The notes under the pieces are model-generated. The model saw nothing but the letters and a program-made list of their open reading frames with translations. It did not search any database and was not told the origin of the DNA. The position numbers were made by a program, and so were the translations under genes. Below are positions 40,465 to 55,900 of a stretch of DNA of 64,000 bases, in pieces. This DNA is from Petrolisthes cinctipes (lineage: Eukaryota > Arthropoda > Malacostraca > Decapoda > Porcellanidae). Position 1 is the stretch's first letter. Each line of letters starts with the position of its first letter. The stretch lies in NCBI GenBank assembly GCA_033782935.1, contig JAWQEG010001440.1, positions 930,001-994,000 on the forward strand. The letters run 5' to 3'.

Positions 40465-41114
40465 TACTATAGCACGGTGTAGACATGTACAGATCGCTTC
40501 TGGAAAACAAAAATATCGATTTTTTGGGTGTTTTGAGCCTGAATTTGAGATATAAACGGGTACAGAAGATGTTGCACATATCGACTTTGGCACCCAAAAT
40601 ATCGATTTTTAGTATGTTTTGGGCGTATAACTTGAAAATATTCTAGCACTGAGTAGGCATGTACAGATCGCTTCTGGGACCCAAAAATATCGAATTTTCG
40701 GGGGTTTTGAGCCAGAATTTAGGATATAGACGGATACCGAAGATGCATGAACATATCGACTTTTTGCACCTAAAATATCGATTTTAAGCATGTTTTGGGT
40801 CTGTATCTTGAAAACATTCTAGGAAGGAGTAGGCATGTACAGGTCGCTTCTGGGACACAAAAATACCGAATTTTCTGGTGTTTTTAACCTGAATTTGAGA
40901 TATAAACGGGTACAGAAGATGCATGCACATATCGACTTTGGCACCCAAAATATCGATTTTTAGTATGTTTTAGGCGTATAAGTTGAAAATATTCTAGCAC
41001 TGAGTAGTCATGTACAGATCGCTTCTGGGACCCAAAAATATCGAATTTTCGGGGGTTTTGAGCCAGAATTTGGGATATAGACGGATACCGAAGATGCATG
41101 CACATATCGACTTT

Positions 41115-43224
41115 TTGCACCTAAAATATCGATTTTAAGCATGTTTTGGGTCTGTATCTTGAAAACATTCTAGGAAGGAGTAGGCATGTACAGGTCGCTT
41201 CTGGGACCCAAAAAACCGAATTTTCGGGTGTTTTGAACCAGAATTTGGGATATAGACGGGTACAGAAGATGCATACACATATTGACTTTGGGCACCTAAA
41301 ATATCGATTTTTAGTATGTTTTGGGCGTATAATTTGAAAATATTCTAGCACTAAGTAGGCATGTACAGATCGCTTCTGGGACACAAAAATATCGAATTTT
41401 CGGGGGTTTTGAGCCAGAATTTGGGATATAACCGGGTACAGAGGATGCATGCACATATCGACTTTTCACACCTAAAATATCATTTTTGAGCATGTTTTAA
41501 GCCTGTATTTTAAAAACATTCTAGCACTGAGTAGGCATATGTAGATCGCTTAAGGGACCTAAAAATATCGAATTTTTGGAGTTTTGAGCCTGAATTTGAG
41601 ATATAAACGGGTACAGAAGATTCATGCACATATCGACTTTTTGCACTTAAAATATCGATTTTGAGCATGTTTTGGGTCTGTATCTTGAAAACATTCTAGC
41701 AAGGAGTAGGCATGTACAGATCGCTTCTGAGACCCAAAAATATCGAATTTTCTGGAGTTTTGAACCAGAATTAGGGATATACACGGGTACAGAAGATGCA
41801 TACACATATTGACTTTGGTCAGCTAAAATATCGATTTACAGCATGTTTTAGGCCTGTATTTTAAAAATACTCTAACACGGAGTATGCATGTACAGATGGC
41901 TTTTGGGACCCAAAAATATCGAATATTCGGGTGTTTTCAGTCTGAATTTGAGATATAAACGGGTACAGAAGATGCATGCACATATCGACTGTGGGCACCC
42001 AAAATATCGATTTTGAGCATGTTTTGAGCCTGTATTTTTAAAATACTCTAACACGGAGTAGACACGTACAGATCGTTTATGGGACCCAAATGAATCGAAT
42101 TTTCGGTTGTTCTGAGCCTGATTTTGAGATATGAACAGGTACAGAAGATGCATGCACATATCGACTTTTTGCACCTAAAATATCGATTTTAAGCATGTTT
42201 TGGGTCTGTATCTTGAAAACATTCTAGGAAGGAGTAGGCATGTACAGGTCGCTTCTGGGACCCAAAAATACCGAATTTTCGGGTGTTTTGAACCAGAATT
42301 TGGGATATAGACGGGTACAGAAGATGCATACACATATTGACTTTGGGCACCTAAAATATCGATTTTTAGTATGTTTTGGGCGTATAATTTGAAAATATTC
42401 TAGCACTGAGTAGGCATGTACAGATCGCTTCTGGGACACAAAAATATCGAATTTTCGGGGGTTTTGAGCCAGAATTTGGGATATAACCGGGTACAGAGGA
42501 TGCATGCACATATCGACTTTTCACACCTAAAATATCATTTTTGAGCATGTTTTAAGCCTGTATTTTAAAAACATTTTAGCACTGAGTAGGCATATGTAGA
42601 TCGCTTAAGGGACCTAAAAATATCGAATTTTTGGAGTTTTGAGCCTGAATTTGAGATATAAACGGGTACAGAAGATTCATGCACATATCGACTTTTTGCA
42701 CTTAAAATTTCGATTTTGAGCATGTTTTGGGTCTGTATCTTGAAAACATTCTAGCAAGGAGTAGGCATGTACAGATCGCTTCTGGGACCCAAAAATATCG
42801 AATTTTCTGGAGTTTTGAACCAGAATTAGGGATATACACGGGTACAGAAGATGCATACACATATTGACTTTGGGCAGCTAAAATATCGATTTACAGCACG
42901 TTTTAGGCCTGTATTTTAAAAATACTCTAACACGGAGTATGCATGTACAGATGGCTTTTGGGACCCAAAAATATCGAATATTCGGGTGTTTTCAGTCTGA
43001 ATTTGAGATATAAACGGGTACAGAAGATGCATGCACATATCGACTGTGGGCACCCAAAATATCGATTTTGAGCATGTTTTGAGCCTGTATTTTTAAAATA
43101 CTCTAACACGGAGTAGACACGTACAGATCGTTTATGGGACCCAAATGAATCGAATTTTCGGTTGTTCTGAGCCTGAATTTAAGATATGAACAGGTACAGA
43201 AGATGCATGTACATATCGACTTCG
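41115..43224 (+). repeat. 6-monomer HOR, 1,055-bp unit, two tandem copies
   Basis: Copy 1 is about 41,115-42,169 and copy 2 about 42,170-43,224. Shared rare changes are GGAAGGAGTAGGCATGTACAGG (written here in one continuous run at 41,173 and 42,228), AAAATATCATTTTTGAGC (41,474 and 42,529), GGCATATGTAGATCGC (41,533 and 42,588) and CGACTGTGGGCACCC (41,986 and 43,041). A 1-bp difference in the CCCAAAAATACCG run separates the copies. Confidence 0.85.
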
Positions 43225-46200
43225 GGCACCTAAAATATCGATTTTGAGCATGTTTCGGGCCTGTATATTGAAAATACTCTAACACGGTGTAGACATGTAC
43301 AGATCGCTTCTGGGACCCAAAAATATCGAATTTTCGGGTGTTTTGAGCCAGAAATTGGGATATAACCGGGTACAGAGGATGCATGCACATATCGACTTTT
43401 TGCACCTAAAATATCGATTTTGAGCATGTTTTGGGTCTGTATCTTGAAATTTTTTTAGCAAGGATTAGGCATGTACAGATCGCTTCTGGGACCCAAAATT
43501 ATCGAATTTTCGGGTGTTTTGAACCTGAATTTGGGATATAGACGAATACCGAAGATGCATGCACATATCGACTTTTTGCACCTAAAATATCGATTTTGAG
43601 CATGTTTTGGGCCTGTATTTTGAAAATACTCTAACACGGAGTAGACATGTACAGATCGCTTCGGGGACCCAAAAATATCGAATATTCGGGTGTTTTGAGT
43701 CTGAATTTGAGATATAAACGGGTACAGAAGATGCATGCACATATCGACTTTGGGCACCCAAAATATCGATTTTGAGCATGTTTTGTGCCTGTATTTTTAA
43801 AATACTCTAACACTGATTAGACACGTACAGATCGCTTCTGGAACCCAAATAAATCGAATTTTAGGGTGTTCTGAGCCTGAATTTGAGATATGAACGGATA
43901 CAGAAGATGCATGCACATATCGACATTGGGCACCTAAAATATCGATTTTGAGCATGTTTTGGGCCTGTAATTTGAAAATACTATAGCACGGTGTAGACAT
44001 GTACAGATCACTTCTGGGACACAAAAATATCGATTTTTTGGGTGTTTTGAGCCTGAATTTGAGATATAAACGTGTACAGAAGATGCATGCACATATCGAC
44101 TTTGGCAACCAAAATATCGATTTTTAGTATGTTTTGGGCGTATAATTTGAAAATATTCTAGCACTAAGTAGGCATGTACAGATCGCTTCTGGAACCCCAA
44201 AATATCGATTTTTCGTGGGTTTTGAGCCAGAATTTGGGATATAACCGGGTACAGAGGATGCATGCACATATCGACTTTTTGCACCTAAAATATCGATTTT
44301 AAGTATGTTTTGGGCCTGTATTTTGAAAATACTCTAACACGGAGTATGCTTGTACAGATTGCTTCTGGGACACAAAAATATCGATTTTTTGGGTGTTTTG
44401 AGCCTGAATTTGAGATATAAACGGGTACAGAAGATGCATGCACATATCGACTTTTCACACCTAAAATTTCGATTTATAGCCTGTTTTAAGCCTGTATTTT
44501 AAAAACATTCTAGCACTGAGTAGGCAAGTGCAGATCGCTTAAGGGACCCAAAAATATCGAATTTTCGGAGTTTTGAGCCTGAATTTGAGATATAAACGGG
44601 TACAGAAGATGCATGCACATATCGACTTTCTGCACTTAAAATATCGATTTTGAGCATGTTTTTGGTCTGTATCTTGAAAATATTCTAGCAAGGAGTATGC
44701 ACGTACAGATCGCTTCTGGGACCCAAAAACATTGAATTTTCGGGTGTTTTGAGCCTGAATTTGAGATATAAACGGGTACAGACGATGCATGCACATATCG
44801 ACTTTTTGCACCTAAAATATCGATTTTGAGCATGTTTTGGGCCTGTATTTTGAAAATACTCTAACACGGAGTAGGCATGTACAGATCGCTTCGGGGACCC
44901 AAAAATATCGAATTTTTGGGTGTTTTGAGCCTGAATTTGAGATGTAAACGGGTACAGAAGATGCATGCACATTTCGACTTTTTGCACCTAAAATATCGAT
45001 TTTGAGCATGTTTTGGGTCTGTATCTTGAAAACATTCTAGCAAGAAGTAGGCATGTACAGATCGCTTCTGGGACCCAAAAATATCGAATTTTCGAGTGTT
45101 TTGAACCTGAATTTGGGATATAGACGGGTACATAAGATACATACACATATTGACTTTGGGCAACTAAAATATCGATTTTCTGCATGTTTTAGGCCTGTAT
45201 TTTGAAAATACTCTAACACGGAGTATGCATGTACACATTGCATTTGGGACCCAAAAATATCGAATATTCGGGTGTTTTGAGTCTGAATTTGAGATATGAA
45301 CGGATACAGAAGATGCATGCACATATCGACTTTGGGCACCTAAAATATCGATTTTGAGCATGTTTTGGGCCTGTATTTTGAAAATACTATAGCACGGTGT
45401 AGACATGTACAGATCGCTTCTGGGACACAAAAATATCGATTTTTTGGGTGTTTTGAGCCTGAATTTGAGATATAAACGGGTACAGAAGATGCATGCACAT
45501 ATCGACTTTGGCACCCAAAATATCGATTTTTAGTATGTTTTGGGCGTATAATTTGAAAATATTCTAGCACTGAGTAGGCATGTACAGATCGCTTCTGGGA
45601 CCCAAAAATATCGAATTTTCGGGTGTTTTGAGCCAGAAATTGGGATATAACCGGGTACAGAGGATGCATGCACATATCGACTTTTTGCACCTAAAATATC
45701 GATTTTGAGCATGTTTTGGGTCTGTATCTTGAAATTTTTTTAGCAAGGATTAGGCATGTACAGATCGCTTCTGGGACCCAAAATTATCGAATTTTCGGGT
45801 GTTTTGAACCTGAATTGGGGATATAGACGGATACCGAAGATGCATGCACATATCGACTTTTTGCACCTAAAATATCGATTTTTATCATGTTTTGGGTCTG
45901 TATTTTGAAAATACTCTAACACGGAGTAGGCATGTACAGATCGCTTCGGGGACCCAAAAATATCGAATTTTCGGGTGTTTTGAGCCAGAATTTGAGATAA
46001 AAACGGGTACAGAAGATACATGCACATTTCGACTTTTTGCACCTAAAATATCGATTTTGAGCATGTTTTGGGTCTGTATCTTGGAAACATTCTAGCAAGA
46101 AGTAGGCAAGTACAGATCGCTTCTGGGACCCAAAAATATCGAATTTTTGAGTGTTTTGAACCTGAATTTGGGATATAGACGGGTACAGAAGATACATACG

Positions 46201-48660
46201 CATATTGACTTTGGGCAACTAAAATATCGATTTTCTGCATGTTTTAGGCCTGTATTTTGAAAATACTCTAACACGGAGTATGCATGTACACATTGCTTTT
46301 GGGACACAAAAATATCGAATATTCGGGTGTTTTGAGTCTGAATTTGAGATATAAACGGGTACAGAAGATGCATGCACATATCGACTTTGGGCACCCAAAA
46401 TATCGATTTTGAGCATGTTTTGGGCCTGTATTTTGAAAATACTCTAACACGGAGTATGCTTGTACAGATCGCTTCTGGGACACAAAAATATCGATTTTTT
46501 GGGTGTTTTGAGCCTGAATTTGAGATATAAACGGGTACAGAAGATGCATGCACATATCGACTTTTCACACCTAAAATATCGATTTTGAGTAGGTTTTGGG
46601 CCTGTATTTTGAAAATACTCTAACACGGAGTATGCATGTACAGATCGCTTCTGGGACACAAAAATATCGATTTTTTGTGTGTTTTGAGCCTGAATTTGAG
46701 ATATAAACGGGTACAGAAGATGCATTCACATATCGACTTTTCACACCTAAAATTTCGATTTATAGCATGTTTTAAGCCTGTATTTTAAAAACATTCTAGC
46801 ACTGAGTAGGCATGTGCAGATCGCTTAAGGGACCCAAAAATATCGAATTTTCGGAGTTTTGAGCCTGAATTTGAGATATAAACGGGTACAGAAGATGCAT
46901 GCACATATCGACTTTTTGCACCTAAAATATCGATTTTGAGCATGTTTTGGGTCTGTATCTTGAAAATATTCTAGCAAGGAGTATGCATGTACAGATCGCT
47001 TCTGGGACCCAAAAATATCTAATTTTTGAGTGTTTTGAACCTGAATTTGAGATGTAAACGGATACAGAAGATGCATGCACATTTCGACTTTTTGCACCTA
47101 AAATATCGATTTTGAGCATGTTTTGGGTCTGTATCTTGAAAACATTCTAGCAAGAAGTAGGCATGTACAGATTGCTTCTGGGCCCCAAAAATATCGAATT
47201 TTCGAGTGTTTTGAACCTGAATTTGGGATATAGACGGGTACAGAAGATTCATACACATATTGACTTTGGGCAACTAAAATATCGATTTTCTGCAAGTTTT
47301 AGGCTTGTATTTTGAAAATACTCTAACACGGAGTATGCATGTACACATTGCTTATAGGACCCAAGAATATCGAATAATCGGGTGTTTTGAGTCTGAATTT
47401 AAGATATGAACGGATACAGAAGATGCATGCACATATCGACTTTGGGCACCTAAAATATCGATTTTGAGCATGTTTTGGGCCTGTATTTTGAAAATACTAT
47501 AGCACGGTGTAGACATGTACAGATCGCTTCTGGGACACAAAAATATCGATTTTTTGGGTGTTTTGAGCCTCAATTTGAGATATAAACGGGTACAGAAGAT
47601 GCATGCACCAATCGACTTTGGCACCCAAAATATCGATTTTTAGTATGTTTTAGGCGTATAATTTGAAAATATTCTAGCACTGAGTAGTCATGTACAGATC
47701 GCTTCTGGGACACAAAAATATCGAATTTTCGGTGGTTTTGAGCCAGAATTTGGGATATAACCGGGTACAGAGGATGCATGCACATATCGACTTTTTGCAC
47801 CTAAAATATCGATTTTAAGTATGTTTTGGGCCTGTATTTTGAAAATACTCTAACACGGAGTATGCTTGTACAGATTGCTTCTGGGACACAAAAATATCGA
47901 TTTTTTGGGTGTTTTGAGCCTGAATTTGAGATATAAACGGGTACAGAAGATGCATGCACATATCGACTTTTCACACCTAAAATTTCGATTTATAGCCTGT
48001 TTTAAGCCTGTATTTTAAAAACATTCTAGCACTGAGTAGGCATGTGCAGATCGCTTAAGGGACCCAAAAATATCGAATTTTCGGAGTTTTGAGCCTGAAT
48101 TTGAGATATAAACGGGTACAGAAGATGCATGCACATTTCGACTTTTTGCACCTAATATATCGATTTTAAGCATGTTTTGGGTCTGTATCTTGAAAACATT
48201 CTAGGAAGGAGTAGGCATGTACAGGTCGCTTCTGGGACCCAAAAATACCGAATTTTCTGGTGTTTTGAGCCTGAATTTGAGATATAAACGGGTACAGAAG
48301 ATGCATGCACATATCGACTTTTCACACCTAAAATATCGATTTATAGCATGTTTTAAGCCTGTATTTTAAAAACATTCTAGCACTGAGTAGGCATATGCAG
48401 ATCGCTTAAGGGACCCAAAAATATCGAATTTTCGGAGTTTTGAGCCTGAATTTGAGATATAGACGGGTACAGAAGATGCATGCACATATCGACTTTCTGC
48501 ACTTAAAATATCGATTTTGAGCATGTTTTGGGTCTGTATCTTTAAAACATTCTAGCAAGGAGTAGGCATGTACAGATCGCTTCTGTGACCCAAAAATATT
48601 AAATTTTCTGGTGTTTTGAACCTGAATTTGGGATATAGACGGGTACAGAAGATGCATACA
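43225..48660 (+). repeat. Array section with only partial HOR partners
   Basis: No full tandem partner is obvious here. Two partial matches stand out. The rare GAAATTTTTTTAGCAAGGATTAGG-type monomer occurs at 43,446 and 45,731 (offset 2,285 bp, 13 monomers minus 3). The block with AAGTATGTTTTGGG, CAGATTGCTTCTGG and TTTATAGCCTG at about 44,220-44,615 recurs at 47,736-48,131 with an offset of 3,516 bp, the same length as the HOR at 28-35 kb. SNP density between neighbouring monomers is higher than in the recently amplified sections. Confidence 0.65.
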
Positions 48661-51600
48661 CATATTGACTTTGGGCACATAAAATATCGATTTTCAGCAT
48701 GTTTTGGGCCTGTATTTTAAAAACACTCTAACACGGAGTATACACGTACAGATCGCTTCTGGGACCCAAAAACATTGAATTTTGGGGTGTTTTGAGCCTG
48801 AATATGAGATATAAACGGGTACAGAAGATGCATGCACATATCGACTTTGGGCACCCAAAATATCGATTTTGAGCATGTTTTGAGCCTGTATTTTTAAAAT
48901 ACTCTAACACGGAGTAGACACGTACAGATCGCTCCTGGGACCCAAATAAATCGAATTTTCGGTTGTTCTGAGCCTGAAATTGAGATATGAACAGGTACAG
49001 AAGATGCATGCACATATCGACTTCGGGCACCTAAAATATCGATTTTGAGCATGTTTTGGGCCTGTATTTTGAAAATACTCAAACACGGTGTAGACATGTA
49101 CAGATCGCTTCTGGGACACAAAAATATCGATTTTTTGGGTGTTTTGAGCCTGAATTTGAGATATAAACGGGTACAGAAGATGCATGCACATATCGACTTT
49201 GGCACCCAAAATATCGATTTTTAGTATGTTTTGGGCGTATAATTTGAAAATATTCTAGCACTGAGTAGGCATGTACAGATCGCTTCTGGGACCCAAAAAT
49301 ATCGAATTTTCGTGATTTTTGAGCCAGAATTTGGGATATAACCGGGTACAGAGGATGCATGCACATATCGACTTTTTGCACCTAAAATATCGATTTTGAG
49401 TATGTTTTGGGCCTGTATTTTGAAAATACTCTAACACGGAGTATGCTTGTACAGATCGCTTCTGGGACACAAAAATATCGATTTTTTGGGTGTTTTGAGC
49501 CTGAATTTGAGATATAAACGGGTACAGAAGATGCATGCACATATCGACTTTTTGCACCTAGAATATCGATTTTGAGCATGTTTTAAGCCTGTATTTTGAA
49601 AATACTCTAACACGGAGTAGACATGTACAAATCGCTTCGGGGACCCAAAAATATCGCTTTTTTGTGTGTTTTGAGCCTGAATTTGAGATATAAACGGGTA
49701 CAGAAGATGTATGCACATATCGAATTTTCACACCTAAAATTTCAATTTATAGCATGTATTAAGCCTGTATTTTAAAAACATTCTAGCACTGAGTAGGCAT
49801 GTGCAGATCGCTTAAGGGACCCAAAAATATCGAATTTTCGGAGTTTTGAGCCTGAATTTGAGATATAAACGGGTACAGAAGATGCATGCACATATCGACT
49901 TTCTGCACTTAAAATATCGATTTTGAGCATGTTTTGGGTCTGTATCTTGAAAATATTCTAGCAAGGAGTATGCACGTACAGATCGCTTCTGGGACCCAAA
50001 AACATTGAATTTTCGGGTGTTTTGAGCCTGAATTTAAGATATAAACGGGTACAGAATCTGCATGCACATATCGACTTTTTGCACCTAAAATATCGATTTT
50101 GAGCATGTTTTGGGCCTGTACTTTCAAAATACTCTAACACGGAGTAGGCATGTACAGATCGCTTCGGGGACCCAAAAATATCGAATTTTCGGGTGTTTTG
50201 TGCCTGAATTTGAGATGTAAACGGGTACAGAAGATGCATCCACATTTCGACTTTTTGCACCTAAAATATCGATTTTGAGCATGTTTTGGGTCTATATCTT
50301 GAAAACATTCTAGCAAGAAGTAGGCATGTACAGATCGCTTCTGGGACCCAAAAATATCGAATTTTCGAGTGTTTTGAACCTGAATTTGGGATATAGACGG
50401 GTACAGAAGATGCATACACATATTGACTTTGGGCACATAAAATATCGATTTTCAGCATGTTTTGGGCCTGTATTTTAAAAACACTCTAACACGGAGTATA
50501 CACGTACAGATCGCTTCTGGGACCCAAAAACATTGAATTTTCGGGTGTTTTGAGCCTGAATATGAGATATAAACGGGTACAGAAGATGCATGCACATATC
50601 GACTTTGGGCACCCAAAATATCGATTTTGAGCATGTTTTGAGCCTGTATTTTTAAAATACTCTAACACGGAGTAGACACGTACAGATCGCTTCTGGGACA
50701 CAAAAATATCGATTTTTTGGGTGTTTTGAGCCTGAATTTGAGATATAAACGGGTACAGAAGATGCATGCACATATCGACTTTGGCACCCAAAATATCGAT
50801 TTTTAGTATGTTTTGGGCGTATAATTTGAAAATATTCTAGCACTGAGTAGGCATGTACAGATCGCTTCTGGGACCCAAAAATATCGAATTTTCGTGGGTT
50901 TTGAGCCAGAATTTGGGATATAACCGGGTACAGAGGATGCATGCAAATATCGACTTTTTGCACCTAAAATATCGATTTTGAGTATGTTTTGGGCCTGTAT
51001 TTTGAAAATACTCTAACACGGAGTATTCTTGTACAGATCGCTTCTGGGACACAAAAATATCGATTTTTTGGGTGTTTTGAGCCTGAATTTGAGATATAAA
51101 CGGGTACAGAAGATGCATGCACATATCGACTTTTTGCACCTAAAATATCGATTTTGAGCATGTCTTGGGCCTGTATTTTGAAAATACTCTAACACGGAGT
51201 AGACATGTACAAATCGCTTCGGGGACCCAAAAATATCGATTTTTTGTGTGTTTTGAGCCTGAATTTGAGATATAAACGGGTACAGAAGATGCATGTACAT
51301 ATCGACTTTTCACACCTAAAATTTCAATTTATAGCATGTATTAAGCCTGTATTTTTAAAACATTCTAGCACTGAGTAGGCATGTGCAGATCGCTTAAGGG
51401 ACCCAAAAATATCGAATTTTCGGAGTTTTGAGCCTGAATTTGAGATATAAACGGGTACAGAAGATGCATGCACATATCGACTTTCTGCACTTAAAATATC
51501 GATTTTGAGCATGTTTTGGGTCTGTATCTTGAAAATATTCTAGCAAGGAGTATGCACGTACAGATCGCTTCTGGGACCCAAAAACATTGAATTTTCGGGT

Positions 51601-51992
51601 GTTTTGAGCCTGAATTTAAGATATAAACGGGTACAGAAGATGCATGCACATATCGACTTTTTGCACCTAAAATATCGATTTTGAGCATGTTTTGGGCCTG
51701 TATTTTGAAAATACTCTAACACGGAGTACGCATGTACAGATCGCTTCGGGGACACAAAAATATCGAATTTTCGGGTGTTTTGAGCCTGAATTTGAGATGT
51801 AAACGGGTACAGAAGATGCATCCACATTTCGACTTTTTGCACCTAAAATATCGATTTTGAGCATGTTTTGGGTCTATATCTTGAAAACATTCTAGCAAGA
51901 AGTAGGCATGTACAGATCGCTTCTGGGACCCAAAAATATCGAATTTTCGAGTGTTTTGAACCTGAATTTGGGATATAGACGGGTACAGAAGA
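48660..51992 (+). repeat. 10-monomer HOR pair, one monomer shorter in copy 2
   Basis: From about 48,690 the match is at offset 1,758 bp (10 monomers minus 2). From about 49,100 to 50,410 it is at offset 1,582 bp (9 monomers minus 2). One monomer, at about 48,890-49,070, is therefore missing from the second copy. Shared markers are ATTTTCAGCATGTTTTGGGCC (about 48,692 and 50,450), TCTATATCTTGAAAAC (50,290 and 51,872) and GATGCATCCACATTTCG (50,233 and 51,815). Confidence 0.8.
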
Positions 51993-52964
51993 TACATACA
52001 CATATTGACTTTGGGCAACTAAAATATCGATTTTCTGCATGTTTTAGGCCTGAATTTTGAAAATACTCTAACACGGAGTATGCATGTACACATTGCTTTT
52101 GGGACCCAAAAATACCGAATTTTCTGGTGTTTTGAACCTGAATTTGAGATATAAACGGGTACAGAAGATGCATGCACATATCGACTTTTCACACCTAAAA
52201 TATCGATTTTGAGTATGTTTTGGGCCTGTATTTTGAAAATACTCTAACACGGAGTATGCTTGTACAGATCGCTTCTGGGACACAAAATATCGATTTTTTG
52301 GGTGTTTTGAGCCTTAATTTGAGATATAAACGGGTATAGAAGATGCATGCACATATCGACTTTTCACACCTAAAATATCGATTTATAGCATGTTTTAAGC
52401 CTGTATTTTAAAAACATTCTATCACTGAGTAGGCATGTGCAGATCGCTTAAGGGACCCAAAAATATCGAATTTTCGGAGTTTTGAGCCTGAATTTGAGAT
52501 ATAAACGGGTACAGAAGATGCATACACATATCGACTTTCTGCACTTAAAATATCGATTTTGAGCATGTTTTGGGTCTGTATCTTGAAAACATTCTAGCAA
52601 GGAGTAGGCATGTACAGATCGCTTCTGGGACCCAAAAATATCGAATTTTCTGGTGTTTTGAACCTGAATTTGGGATATAGACGGGTACAGAAGATGCATA
52701 CACATATTGACTTTGGGCACATAAAATATCGATTTTCAGCATGTTTTGGGCCTGTATTTTTAAAATACTCTAACACGGAGTAGACACGTACAGATCGCTT
52801 CTGGGACACAAATAAATCGAATTTTCGGTTGCTCTGAGCCTGAATTTGAGATATGAACAGGTACAGAAGATGCATGCACATATCGACTTCGGGCACCTAA
52901 AATATCGATTTTGAGCATGTTTTGGGCCTGTATTTTGAAAATACTCAAACACGGTGTAGACATG

Positions 52965-55900
52965 TACAGATCGCTTCTGGGACACAAAAATATCGATTTT
53001 TTGGGTGTTTTGAGCCTGAATTTGAGATATAAACGGGTACAGAAGATGCATGCACATATCGACTTTGGCACCCAAAATATCGATTTTTATTATGTTTTGG
53101 GCGTATAATTTGAAAATATTCTAGCACTGAGTAGGCATGTACAGATCGCTTCGGGGACCCAAAAATATCGAATTTTCGGGTGTTTTGAGCCTGAATTTGA
53201 GATATAAACGGGTACAGAAGATGCATGCACATTTCGACTTTTTGCACCTAAAATATCAATTTTGAGCCTGTTTTGGGTCTGTATCTTGAAAACATTCTAG
53301 CAAGATGTAGGCATGTACAGATCGCTTCTGGGACCCAAAAATATCGAATTTTCGAGTGTTTTGAACCTGAATTTGGGATAAAGACGGGTACAGAAGATAC
53401 ATACGCATATTGACTTTGGGCAACTAAAATATCGATTTTCTGCATGTTTTAGGCCTGTATTTTGAAAATACTCTAACACGGAGTATGCATGTACACATTG
53501 CTTTTGGGACACAAAAATATCGAATATTTGGGTGTTTTGAGTCTCAATTTGAGATATAAACGGGCACAGAAGATGCATGCACATATCGACTTTGGGCACC
53601 CAAAATATCGATTTTGAGCATGTTTTGGGCCTGTATTTTTAAAATACTCTAACACTGAGTAGACACGTACAGATCGCTTCTGGAACCCAAATAAATCGAA
53701 TTTTAGGGTGTTCTGACCCTGAATTTGAGATATGAACGGATACAGAAGATGCATGCACATATCGAATTTGGGCACCTAAAATATCGATTTTGAGCATGTT
53801 TTGGGCCTGTAATTTGAAAATACTATAGCACGGTATAGACATGTACAGATCGCTTCTCGGACACAAAAATATCGATTTTTTGGGTGTTTTGAGCCTGAAT
53901 TTGAGATATAAACGGGTACAGAAGATGCATGCACATATCGACTTTGGCACCCAAAATATCGATTTTTAGTATGTTTTGGGCGTATAATTAGAAAATGTTC
54001 TAGCACTGAGTAGGCATGTACAGATCGCTTCTGGGACCCAAAAATATCGAATTTTCGTGGGTTTTTGAGCCAGAATTTGGGATATAACCGGGTACAGAGG
54101 ATGCATGCACATATCGACTTTTTGCACCTAAAATATCGGTTTTGAGTATGTTTTGGGCCTGTATTTTGAAAATACTCTAACACGGAGTATGCTTGTACAG
54201 ATCGCTTCTGGGACACAAAAATATCGATTTTTTGGGTGTTTTGAGCCTTAATTTGAGATATAAACGGGTACAGAAGATGCATGCACATATCGACTTTTCA
54301 CACCTAAAATATCGATTTTGAGTATGTTTTGGGCCTGTATTTTGAAAATACTCTAACACGGAGTATGCATGTACAGATCGCTTCTGGGACACAAAAATAT
54401 CGATTTTTTGTGTGTTTTGAGCCTGAATTTGAGATATAGACGGGTACAGAAGATACATACGCATATTGACTTTGGGCAACTAAAATATCGATTTTCTGCA
54501 TGTTTTAGGCCTGTATTTTGAAAATACTCTAACACGGAGTATGCATGTACAAATTGCTTTTGGGACACAAAAATATCGAATATTCGGGTGTTTTGAGTCT
54601 GAATTTGAGATATAAACGGGTACAGAAGATGCATGCACATATCGACTTTGGGCACCCAAAATATCGATTTTCAGCATGTTTTGGGCCTGTATTTTTAAAA
54701 TACTCTAACACTGAGTAGACACGTACAGATCGCTTCTGGAACCCAAATAAATCGAATTTTAGGGTGTTCTGACCCTGAATTTGAGATATGAACGGATACA
54801 GAAGATGCATGCACATATCGACTTTGGGCACCTAAAATATCGATTTTGAGCATGTTTTGGGCCTGTAATTTGAAAATACTATAGCACGGTGTAGACATGT
54901 ACAGATCGCTCCTCGGACACAAAAATATCGATTTTTTGGGTGTTTTGAGCCTGAATTTGAGATATAAACGTGTACAGAAGATGCATGCACATATCGACTT
55001 TGGCACCCAAAATATCGATTTTTAGTATGTTTTGGGCGTATAATTTGAAAATGTTCTAGCACTGAGTAGGCATGTACAGATCGCTTCTGGGACCCAAAAA
55101 TATCGAATTTTCGTGGGTTTTGAGCCAGAATTTGGGATATAACCGGGTACAGAGGATGCATGCACATATCGACTTTTTGCACCTAAAATATCGATTTTGA
55201 GTATGTTTTGGGCCTGTATTTTGAAAATACTCTAACACGGAGTATGCTTGTACAGATCGCTTCTGGGACACAAAAATATCGATTTTTTGGGTGTTTTGAG
55301 CCTTAATTTGAGATATAAACGGGTACAGAAGGTGCATGCACATATCGACTTTTCACACCTAAAATATCGATTTTGAGTATGTTTTGGGCCTGTATTTTGA
55401 AAATACTCTAACACGGAGTATGCATGCACAGATCGCTTCTGGGACACAAAAATATCGATTTTTTGTGTGTTTTGAGCCTGAATTTGAGATATAGACGGGT
55501 ACAGAAGATGCAAGCACATATCGACTTTTCACACCTAAAATTTCGATTTATAGCATGTTTTAAGCCTGTATTTTAAAAACATTCTAGCACTGAGTAGGCA
55601 TGTGCAGATCGCTTAAGGGACCCAAAAATATCGAATTTTCGGAGTTTTGAGCCTGAATTTGAGATATAAACGGGTACAGAAGATGAATGCACATATCGAC
55701 TTTCTGCACTTAAAATATCGATTTTGAGCATGTTTTGGGTCTGAATCTTGAAAATATTCTAGCAAGGAGTATGCACGTACAGATCGCTTCTGGGACCCAA
55801 AAACATTGAATTTTCGGGTGTTTTGAGTCTGAATTTGAGATATAAACGGGTACAGAAGATGCATGCACATATCGACTTTGGGCAATTATATATAGATTTT